NCBI GenBank assembly: GCA_011620705.1
Contig: WOYR01000189.1
Span: forward strand, 1-5,170
Length of the DNA: 5,170 nucleotides
Direction: 5' to 3'
Source of the DNA: Microbacteriaceae bacterium
GTDB taxonomy: Bacteria; Actinomycetota; Actinomycetes; Actinomycetales; Microbacteriaceae
This document shows positions 1 through 4,784 of this stretch, one piece after another (the first letter of the stretch is position 1; each line of letters begins with the position of its first letter). A program made the position numbers and the translations under genes. Below the pieces are notes generated by a model. It saw only the letters and a program-made list of their open reading frames with translations. It was not told the DNA's origin and did not search any database.

Positions 1-137
1 CCCGAGGGTCGCAGCAGCCCGGTCTGGTCGTAGTGCCGCAGGGTGCGCACGGTGATCCCGGTCGCCTCAGCGAGTCGACCGACTCTCCACTCCTGCGCGC
101 CACCTTCTGTGCCTGGGGGCTGTGACTGCTGCTCCAT
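1..137 (-). CDS. MerR-family transcriptional regulator, N-terminal part (cut by window edge)
   Basis: Read on the minus strand from the ATG at 137-135, the frame stays open to the window edge and gives 45 residues. After a polar 16-residue leader comes a winged helix-turn-helix start, W17-R-V-G-R-L-A-E, followed by TGITVRTLRHYDQTGLLRP (residues 26-44). The V-R-T-L-R-H-Y-D-x-x-G-L-L-x-P signature is diagnostic of MerR-family DNA-binding domains. These proteins dimerise through a coiled coil and twist promoters with long spacers; the effector domain lies outside the window, so the ligand is unknown. The gene is divergent from the fatty-acid-type operon at 371-4744, so it is a candidate regulator of it. 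MerR proteins such as LiuR control acyl-CoA/branched-chain amino acid catabolism in other bacteria, but TipA-like or other subgroups are equally possible here. Family call is firm, subgroup is not. Confidence 0.9.
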   Translation of the reverse strand, partial: MEQQSQPPGTEGGAQEWRVGRLAEATGITVRTLRHYDQTGLLRPS

Positions 138-144
138 GGCAGCG

Positions 145-175
145 ACTCTAGAAGCTGACGTAACGTCCGTCGCAA
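145..175 (-). promoter_or_regulatory. MerR-type promoter/operator, probably autoregulated and leaderless
   Basis: On the minus strand a -35-like TTGCGA (175-170) and a -10-like TAGAGT (150-145) are separated by 19 bp. The spacer contains the perfect interrupted palindrome GACGT-T-ACGTC (167-157). A 19-20 bp spacer spanning a dyad is the hallmark of MerR-controlled promoters. The -10 box ends 7 bases before the ATG at 137, so transcription would begin at or next to the start codon; no Shine-Dalgarno sequence is visible, which fits a leaderless mRNA. A 17-bp alternative using TCTAGA (152-147) also exists. The same dyad could act on a divergent plus-strand promoter, but I see no clear plus-strand -10/-35 pair here. 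Confidence 0.6.
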
Positions 176-187
176 GCCCGTACCGGG

Positions 188-316
188 TCCCAGCCGTACG
201 GCGGCTGCGGCCATCTCATGGAGCACGGCATCGAGCGGGTCGTGCGTGATCTGCTGATGCATCAGATACTGGAGGGGACGGGCGAGATCATGCGGCTCAT
301 CGTGGGCCGCGATCTC
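188..316 (+). pseudogene. Acyl-CoA dehydrogenase, C-terminal remnant
   Basis: In the frame of positions 188-316 the translation reads Q-P-Y-G-G-C-G-H-L, then I-E-R-V-V-R-D, then HQILEGTGEIMRLIVGRDL. This closely follows the conserved C-terminal block of acyl-CoA dehydrogenases (consensus Q-x-x-G-G-x-G-Y, E-R-x-x-R-D, Q-I-x-E-G-T-x-E-I-x-R-x-I-I-x-R). This block belongs to the last helical domain and contributes to the FAD site. About 43 residues remain of a family whose members have about 380-400. The frame is closed upstream by TAA at 161-163 and the similarity starts only near 188; downstream the frame runs unrelated residues to TGA at 356-358. There is no N-terminal or middle domain anywhere in the window. 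An internal ATG at 218 could in principle make a short peptide, but it could not form an enzyme. I call it a decayed gene left by a deletion. Confidence 0.75.
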
Positions 317-374
317 GGGCATCATCGCCGTCATCCGCGACGACTCGGACGTATCTGAGAAGGTGAAGGCATGA
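312..374 (+). pseudogene. Possible C-terminal tail of a second lost gene, overlapping the next start
   Basis: In a different frame from the acyl-CoA dehydrogenase remnant, bases 312-374 read ISGIIAVIRDDSDVSEKVKA and stop at TGA 372-374. That stop overlaps the ATG of the following hydratase gene as ATGA, the typical form of a translationally coupled gene pair. The peptide has a hydrophobic stretch followed by a charged tail. It loosely resembles the end of 3-hydroxyisobutyrate dehydrogenase-like proteins (a D-F-S-x-I-I-x-x-I-R type ending), but twenty residues are too few to name a family. The neat ATGA overlap and loss of the upstream similarity suggest that a gene originally ended here and was mostly deleted. 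Chance coding is a fair alternative. Confidence 0.35.
357..363 (+). promoter_or_regulatory. Ribosome binding site of the first hydratase gene
   Basis: GAGAAGG lies 7 bases upstream of the ATG at 371. It is a moderate match to the Shine-Dalgarno consensus and sits inside the tail of the upstream remnant frame, as expected for a formerly coupled gene pair. It supports 371 as the true start. Confidence 0.6.
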
Positions 375-1144
375 GCTACGAGACCATTCTCACGCGGACC
401 GACGGCCGGGTCGCGACCATCACCCTGAACCGGCCGGAGGCGCTCAACGCGCTCACCTCGACCATGATCGACGAATTGGTGGCGGCGACCGGGGGGTTCG
501 ACGCGGATCCGGGGATCGGCGCGATCGTGCTGACCGGCTCGGCGCGGGCCTTCGCTGCAGGCGCCGACATCAAGGAGATGGCCGACAAGAGCTACATGGA
601 TGCCTACCTGGGCGACCTCTTCTCTGCGGTGGACCGGCTGTCGCAGCTGCGCACGCCGATGGTCGCGGCCGTCGCGGGCTTCGCCCTCGGCGGCGGCTGC
701 GAGCTGGCGATGCTCTGCGACATCCTGATCGCCGCCGACACCGCCAGGTTCGGGCAGCCGGAGATCAACCTCGGCGTGATCCCAGGGCTGGGCGGTTCGC
801 AGCGCCTGACCCGCGCGGTCGGCAAGGCCCTCGCGATGGACATGGTTCTCACCGGCCGCACGATCGGCGCCGAGGAGGCGCTGCGCGCCGGGATCGCGGC
901 CCGCATGGTCCCGGCGGACAGCCTGCTCGAGGAGGCGGCGGTGGTGGCGCGGACGGTCGCGTCGAAGTCGCTGCCGATCACCATGCTCGCCAAGGAGGCC
1001 GTGAACGCCGCCTTCGAGACCACCCTGAACAGCGGCATCCGCTTCGAGCGGCGGTTGTTCCACTCGCTGTTCGCCACCCAGGACCAGAAGGAGGGGATGC
1101 GCGCCTTCATGGAGAAGCGCGATCCCGACTTCACCCACCGATGA
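371..1144 (+). CDS. Enoyl-CoA hydratase (crotonase family)
   Basis: The 257-residue product has the full length of a classical soluble enoyl-CoA hydratase, which adds water across the 2,3 double bond of an enoyl-CoA to give a 3-hydroxyacyl-CoA. Visible landmarks are the N-terminal T-L-N-R-P-E-A-L-N-A-L (18-28), the CoA/oxyanion-hole segment A-F-A-A-G-A-D-I-K-E-M (60-70), and the G-G-G-C-E-L motif with Glu111. F-G-Q-P-E-I-N-L-G follows with Glu131, then I-P-G-L-G-G-S-Q-R-L. Glu111 and Glu131 match the two catalytic glutamates (144 and 164 in rat mitochondrial hydratase), with the same 20-residue spacing, so hydratase activity is likely. The C-terminus ends in the usual K-E-G-M-R-A-F-M-E-K-R segment. 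It is the first gene of the operon and 26 bases precede the chosen start of the aldehyde dehydrogenase. Chain length and branching preference cannot be read from sequence. Confidence 0.93.
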   Translation: MSYETILTRTDGRVATITLNRPEALNALTSTMIDELVAATGGFDADPGIGAIVLTGSARAFAAGADIKEMADKSYMDAYLGDLFSAVDRLSQLRTPMVAAVAGFALGGGCELAMLCDILIAADTARFGQPEINLGVIPGLGGSQRLTRAVGKALAMDMVLTGRTIGAEEALRAGIAARMVPADSLLEEAAVVARTVASKSLPITMLAKEAVNAAFETTLNSGIRFERRLFHSLFATQDQKEGMRAFMEKRDPDFTHR

Positions 1145-1160
1145 CCACCCGAGCAGCACC

Positions 1161-1165
1161 AGGAG
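1161..1165 (+). promoter_or_regulatory. Ribosome binding site that decides the aldehyde dehydrogenase start
   Basis: AGGAG ends 5 bases before the ATG at 1171. The alternative ATG at 1141, ten codons upstream in the same frame and overlapping the hydratase stop, has no purine-rich motif in front of it. The site therefore favours 1171. Confidence 0.7.
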
Positions 1166-1170
1166 CAGCG

Positions 1171-2682
1171 ATGACCGACACGACGACCGTGGCCAGGACC
1201 GAGGTGCTCGGCACCCGCACCGACCGCCTGATGTGGATCGGCGGGAAGGAGGTCGAGTCGCTCACCGGCGAGTGGCGCCCCGTGAAGAACCCGGCGCACC
1301 GCGAGACGGTCATCGCGCGCGTCCCCTCCGCCGGGACCGCCGACCTCGACCGGGCCGTCGCGGCCGCTCACGAGGCCTTCCCGGCCTGGCGCTCGCTGCA
1401 TTTCACCGAGCGCGCCCGTGCGCTCAGCAGGATCGCCGACGAGATCGAGCAGCGCACGGAGGAGTTCGCCCGGCTGACCGCGATCGACACCGGCAACGCG
1501 ATCCGCACGCAGGCGCGCCCTGAGGTCGGAACGCTGGTGGCGCTGTTCCGCTACTTCGCAGGCGCGGCGGGCGAGGTCAAAGGCACCGTGCTGCCGGCGG
1601 GGGACAACCAGTTGCAGTACACCCGCCTCGAGCCGCTCGGGGTCGTCGGGTGCATCCTGCCCTGGAACTCGCCGCTGATGATCGCCGGCTTCAAGGTGCC
1701 CGCGGCGCTCGCCGCCGGCAACACCATCATCATGAAGGCGGCGGATGACGCGCCCCTCACGATCCTGCTGCTCGCCGAGGTCTGCAACAGCCACCTGCCC
1801 GCCGGTGTCGTGAACGCCATCACCGGGCGCGGGACCGTCGTCGGGCAGGCGATGGCGGAGCATCCCGGGATCGACAAGGTCTCGTTCACCGGCTCGACCG
1901 AGGTCGGCCGAGGGGTCGCCCGCACCGCGGGGGAGCGGCTCGCGCACGTCTCGCTCGAACTCGGCGGCAAGAACCCCTCGATCGTGTTCCCGGATGCGCT
2001 CGGCGCGGACGGCGGCGATGAGCTCATCGACGGCCTGCTGCTGTCGTCGCGATTCGCTCGGCAGGGCCAGAGCTGCACCGCGGGTTCGCGGCTCTTCCTG
2101 CACGAGGACGTCTACGACGAGGTGCTCGGCCGCCTCAGTGCGAAGCTGGGCGCCATGAAGGTCGGGGACCCGCTCGAGGAGTCCAGCGACATGGGGGCGA
2201 TCATCAATTCCAGCCAGTACTACTCCATCGCCGACTACCTCGCCGAGGGTCGCGAGAACGCGACCATCACGACGGTGCTGGGCGGGGAGCTGCCGGGAGA
2301 CGGCCCGCTCTCCGAAGGCTACTTCCATCTGCCGACCGTGTTCGGCGGGGTCAGCAACGACTTCCGGCTGGCGCGCGAGGAGATCTTCGGGCCGGTGCTG
2401 GTCGCCATCCCGTGGAAGGACGTCGACGAGGTCATCCGCATGGCCAACGACTCGAGCTACGGCCTGGCCGCCTATGTGTGGACCCACGACCTCGACCGCG
2501 CCATCACGACCGCGAACCGGATCGAGGCGGGCTGGGTGCAGGTCAACCAGGGCGGCGGTCAGGTGGTCGGCCAGTCCTACGGCGGCTACAAGCAGAGCGG
2601 CATCGGCCGCGAGGTCTCCCTGGAGGGGATGCTGGCGGGCTTCACGCAGACCAAGCAGATCAACATCCGGCTCGAGGGGTAG
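1171..2682 (+). CDS. Aldehyde dehydrogenase, NAD(P)+-dependent (ALDH superfamily)
   Basis: The 503-residue protein has the usual length of a non-acylating aldehyde dehydrogenase, oxidising an aldehyde to a carboxylic acid in the cytoplasm. Key positions, counted from the ATG at 1171, are the P-W-N motif 164-166 (Asn166 of the oxyanion hole), Lys189 in M-K-A-A-D-D-A-P-L, and F-T-G-S-T-E-V-G 239-246 in the Rossmann fold. L-E-L-G-G-K holds the general base Glu263, G-Q-S-C-T-A-G-S the nucleophile Cys302, and E-E-I-F-G-P spans 403-408. The retained Glu263 argues against a CoA-acylating methylmalonate-semialdehyde dehydrogenase, which lacks it. The common K-P-S-E is K-A-A-D here; the acidic Asp192 favours NAD+ over NADP+ (inference). 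The C-terminus has Y-G-G-Y-K-Q-S-G-I-G-R-E. The start at 1171 is chosen for its AGGAG site; 1141 would add ten residues. Betaine- or other aldehyde specificity cannot be decided. Confidence 0.93.
   Translation: MTDTTTVARTEVLGTRTDRLMWIGGKEVESLTGEWRPVKNPAHRETVIARVPSAGTADLDRAVAAAHEAFPAWRSLHFTERARALSRIADEIEQRTEEFARLTAIDTGNAIRTQARPEVGTLVALFRYFAGAAGEVKGTVLPAGDNQLQYTRLEPLGVVGCILPWNSPLMIAGFKVPAALAAGNTIIMKAADDAPLTILLLAEVCNSHLPAGVVNAITGRGTVVGQAMAEHPGIDKVSFTGSTEVGRGVARTAGERLAHVSLELGGKNPSIVFPDALGADGGDELIDGLLLSSRFARQGQSCTAGSRLFLHEDVYDEVLGRLSAKLGAMKVGDPLEESSDMGAIINSSQYYSIADYLAEGRENATITTVLGGELPGDGPLSEGYFHLPTVFGGVSNDFRLAREEIFGPVLVAIPWKDVDEVIRMANDSSYGLAAYVWTHDLDRAITTANRIEAGWVQVNQGGGQVVGQSYGGYKQSGIGREVSLEGMLAGFTQTKQINIRLEG
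2674..2679 (+). promoter_or_regulatory. Ribosome binding site of the CoA-transferase gene
   Basis: GAGGGG lies inside the last codons of the aldehyde dehydrogenase gene, 5 bases before the GTG at 2685. It selects this GTG as the start and implies coupled translation across the TAG stop at 2680-2682. Confidence 0.6.
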
Positions 2683-2684
2683 GC

Positions 2685-3935
2685 GTGGCCCTGCCTCTTG
2701 AGGGCGTCGTCGTCCTCGATCTGACACGTGCGCTCGCCGGGCCGTACGCCACCGCCCTGCTGGGCGACCTCGGCGCGACGATCATCAAGGTCGAGACCAA
2801 GAAGGGCGGCGACTCGACGCGCGCCTGGCCGCCCTTCGAGGGCGAGCACAGCCTCTACTTCGACTCGATCAACCGCAACAAGTCGTCGATCGCGATCGAC
2901 TTCTATTCGGCGGAGGGCGCGGCGCTGCTGCGCCGGATGGCTCTGGACGCGGATGTCGTGATCGAGAACTTCAAGCCAGGCACCATGGCCGAGATGGGCC
3001 TGGATCCGGCCGGGCTCCGCGCCGAGAAGCCCTCGCTCATCATCGCATCGGTGAGCGGATTCGGCAGCTCCGGCCCTCTGGCCCAGGCCGCAGGTCTTGA
3101 CCAGGTGGCGCAGGGGATGTCGGGGCTGATGTCGGTCACCGGCGAGGATGCCGCCCACCCGATGCGCGTCGGCGTGCCGATCGTCGACATCTACGCCGGC
3201 GTCTTCACGGCGGTCGGGATCGCGGCGGCCCTGTTCGGGCGCGAGCGCACCGGCGGCGCGCACGGAGGGGTCGGGCGCACCGTCGAGACCTCCCTGCTCG
3301 AGGCCGCGATCGCGGTCTCGGCCTTCCAGGGGCAGCGCTACCTCAGCACGGGGCAGATCCCGCAGCCGCAGGGCAACAACCACCCGGTGCTCGCGCCATA
3401 CGGCGTGTTCGCGACGGCCGACATCCCGATCATCATCGCGGCGGGCGGCGACCGGCACTTCCAGCAGCTCGCCGAGTTGCTCGGCGATCCGGAGCTGGGC
3501 TTCGAGGCGGAGTTCGCAACCGGGCGGGCGCGGTCCGAGCACCGGGACGCCCTCACGGCGCGGCTCGAGACCCTGCTCGCGGCGCGGCCTGGGCTCGAGT
3601 GGGTCGCCGAACTGCGGCGCATCGGCATCCCCGCCGGACCGATCCTGAACTACGAGCAGGTCTTCCAGGACCCGCAGGTGCGCCACCTCGACATGGTCAA
3701 GCGCACCACCCGGCGCGACGGCAGCGCGCTGCCGCTGCTGCGCGGCCCGATCACGGTCGACGGTGCCGCTCCGGTCATCTCGAAGGCGCCGCCCGCGCTC
3801 GGCGAGGACACCCGGGCCGTGCTCGACCGGCTCGGTCTCACCGCCGAGCAGATCGACGGCCTCCTCGCGGCGGGAATCGTGGCCGAGCCCGCCCAGCAGC
3901 CTTCTCGGGGGACGACCCAGGAGGAAGGGGTCTGA
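2685..3935 (+). CDS. Family III CoA-transferase (CaiB/BaiF type)
   Basis: The 416-residue product starts at GTG 2685. Family III enzymes move CoA from one acyl-CoA to a carboxylic acid through an aspartyl-CoA anhydride, as in formyl-CoA:oxalate or carnitine CoA-transferases. Diagnostic segments are V-L-D-L-T-R-A-L-A-G-P-Y-A (10-22), L-G-A-T-I-I-K-V-E (29-37), N-R-N-K-S-S-I-A-I-D (63-72) and I-E-N-F-K-P-G (93-99). V-P-I-V-D-I-Y-A-G follows; Asp168 aligns by motif with catalytic Asp169 of formyl-CoA transferase. Length is normal for the family (about 380-430). The usual R-T-G-R-G-Q-x-V segment is enlarged to R188-T-G-G-A-H-G-G-V-G-R198, and a polar tail follows the last helix (A-E-P-A-Q-Q-P). 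The gene follows the aldehyde dehydrogenase stop by 2 bases, which suggests that the acid made there is activated here. The acid and the CoA donor are unknown. Confidence 0.93.
   Translation: MALPLEGVVVLDLTRALAGPYATALLGDLGATIIKVETKKGGDSTRAWPPFEGEHSLYFDSINRNKSSIAIDFYSAEGAALLRRMALDADVVIENFKPGTMAEMGLDPAGLRAEKPSLIIASVSGFGSSGPLAQAAGLDQVAQGMSGLMSVTGEDAAHPMRVGVPIVDIYAGVFTAVGIAAALFGRERTGGAHGGVGRTVETSLLEAAIAVSAFQGQRYLSTGQIPQPQGNNHPVLAPYGVFATADIPIIIAAGGDRHFQQLAELLGDPELGFEAEFATGRARSEHRDALTARLETLLAARPGLEWVAELRRIGIPAGPILNYEQVFQDPQVRHLDMVKRTTRRDGSALPLLRGPITVDGAAPVISKAPPALGEDTRAVLDRLGLTAEQIDGLLAAGIVAEPAQQPSRGTTQEEGV
3919..3930 (+). promoter_or_regulatory. Ribosome binding site of the second crotonase gene
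   Basis: The purine run AGGAGGAAGGGG ends 4 bases before the ATG at 3935; its AGGAGG core (3919-3924) is 10 bases away. It is the strongest Shine-Dalgarno match in the operon and lies in the 3' end of the CoA-transferase gene, fixing the start at the TGATG overlap. Confidence 0.65.
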
Positions 3936-4744
3936 TGGCGGAGCTCCGCGTCGAGATCGCCGGCGGCGTGGCGACCCTCACGATCGACAACCCGCATCGC
4001 CGCAACGCGCTCACCGGGGCGATGTGGGACTCATTCGCGCCGCTGCTCGCCGGGCTGGCGGCCGACGACGAGGTGGCCGCCCTCGTGCTGCGCGGTGCAG
4101 GCGACGACTTCTCGGCGGGCGCCGACATCACCGATCTCGAGCACATCCTGCACGACCCGGATGCGGGCGACGGCGGCCATGTGACGGCGGGGGAGAGCGC
4201 GCTCGCCGCCTTCCCCAAGCCCACGATCGCAGCGATCGACGGCTTCTGCGTCGGCGGCGGCTGGGAGCTGGCGGGCGCCTGCGACATCCGGCTCGCCACC
4301 GAGCGCTCCACCTTCGGGATCACGCCGGCGCGGCTGGGCATCCTGTACCCGCTGTCGGGGGTGCGGCGGCTGGTGCAGATCGCCGGTCCCGCGGCAGCAA
4401 AGCACCTGATCCTCAGCGGCGAGCTGGTGGACGCCGCCACCGCCGCCCGCTGGGGCATGGTCTCGCGCCTGCTGCCGGTCGAGGGCTTCTGGGAGGGCAT
4501 CGCGGCCTTCGTCGAGGCACTGATCGGCCGCTCCCGGCTGACCCAGCAGGGCAGCAAGGAGCTGATCGACCTGATCGCCGCCGCCGATCCTCGACTGGAG
4601 GAGCGCGCCGCGTTCTGGGATGCCGAAGCCGCTCGGGGCGAGGAGGCGGGCATCGGCGCCGCCGCCTTCCTGGCGCGCACCGCGCCGGCGTTCAGCTGGC
4701 GGCGCCCCTCATCTGCGCAGGTTGGGCAGGATCGGCGCGGCTGA
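3935..4744 (+). CDS. Crotonase-superfamily protein (enoyl-CoA hydratase/isomerase-like), one catalytic Glu missing
   Basis: The gene overlaps the CoA-transferase stop by one base (TGATG) and encodes 269 residues, the normal size of a crotonase. The fold is clear: T-I-D-N-P-H-R-R-N-A-L near the N-terminus, oxyanion-hole segment D-F-S-A-G-A-D-I (58-65), then G-F-C-V-G-G-G-W-E-L with Glu111. The second block reads F-G-I-T-P-A-R-L-G-I-L-Y-P. Where the first operon hydratase has F-G-Q-P-E-I-N-L-G with Glu131, this protein has Pro131, so the second catalytic glutamate of hydratases is absent. The superfamily also contains isomerases, decarboxylases, hydrolases and lyases that use other residue sets, so a different reaction on a CoA thioester is likely. 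It could also be a hydratase-like protein with altered chemistry. The C-terminus carries a polar tail after F-S-W-R-R. Family is firm, activity open. Confidence 0.9.
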   Translation: MAELRVEIAGGVATLTIDNPHRRNALTGAMWDSFAPLLAGLAADDEVAALVLRGAGDDFSAGADITDLEHILHDPDAGDGGHVTAGESALAAFPKPTIAAIDGFCVGGGWELAGACDIRLATERSTFGITPARLGILYPLSGVRRLVQIAGPAAAKHLILSGELVDAATAARWGMVSRLLPVEGFWEGIAAFVEALIGRSRLTQQGSKELIDLIAAADPRLEERAAFWDAEAARGEEAGIGAAAFLARTAPAFSWRRPSSAQVGQDRRG

Positions 4745-4764
4745 GATCCCGATCGTCACGTCCA

Positions 4765-4784
4765 CCGGATCTAGTCTGATCCGG
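4765..4784. repeat. Perfect inverted repeat over the menB -10 box and start
   Basis: CCGGATC (4765-4771) and GATCCGG (4778-4784) are perfect 7-base inverted arms around the 6-base centre TAGTCT. No T-run follows, so this is not an intrinsic terminator. Its centre coincides with the putative -10 box and its right arm ends at the first base of the GTG start, so it could be an operator or, on read-through RNA from the operon, a hairpin occluding the start. Chance is possible in GC-rich DNA. Confidence 0.55.
4772..4777 (+). promoter_or_regulatory. menB: Putative -10 box of a leaderless menB promoter
   Basis: TAGTCT fits the actinobacterial TANNNT -10 pattern and ends 6 bases before the GTG at 4784. 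That is the spacing seen where the transcript begins at the start codon itself. No Shine-Dalgarno motif precedes the GTG, consistent with a leaderless message. I cannot recognise a -35 element at the expected distance (around 4748-4754). Confidence 0.5.

Larger units (their letters stand above)
138..370. other. Intergenic stretch between regulator and operon
   Basis: This 233-base gap holds the regulator's promoter and dyad (145-175), the acyl-CoA dehydrogenase remnant (188-316) and the putative second remnant (from about 312). No intact gene, RNA gene or terminator is visible. A plus-strand promoter for the operon must lie here or arise from the dyad region, but I cannot identify it: GATACT (265-270) is a weak -10-like hexamer inside the remnant without a convincing -35. 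Confidence 0.6.

Noticed and set aside
43..249. A 68-codon plus-strand open frame starting at ATG 43.
   Set aside because: It is antisense to the MerR coding start and then crosses the remnant region in the wrong frame; the product resembles nothing known.
265..270. GATACT as the operon's plus-strand -10 box.
   Set aside because: Only 4 of 6 consensus bases match, no -35 element is at a suitable distance, and it lies within the conserved coding remnant.
1171..2682. Aldehyde dehydrogenase as methylmalonate-semialdehyde dehydrogenase (mmsA).
   Set aside because: CoA-acylating members of that type lack the general-base glutamate, whereas L-E-L-G-G-K with Glu263 is present here.
604..2727. A 707-codon open frame on the minus strand opposite the hydratase and aldehyde dehydrogenase genes.
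   Set aside because: It lies antisense to two genes with complete catalytic motifs, its translation is rich in R, D, G, A and P with no recognisable domain, and long antisense frames are expected in such GC-rich DNA.
2586..3686. A 366-codon minus-strand open frame opposite the CoA-transferase gene.
   Set aside because: It has the low-complexity charged composition of a shadow frame and no motif; the plus strand carries an unmistakable family III CoA-transferase.
4713..4760. A short minus-strand frame ending at 4713 that reads like a plausible protein tail (V-D-V-T-I-G-I-S-A-A-P-I-L-P-N-L-R-R).
   Set aside because: It is under 20 codons from the nearest GTG, overlaps the end of the second crotonase gene, and has no ribosome binding site or recognisable homologue; probably chance.
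4765..4784. The inverted repeat as an intrinsic terminator of the upstream operon.
   Set aside because: The stem is only 7 bp, no T-run follows, and its right arm runs into the menB start codon; a regulatory or chance palindrome fits better.
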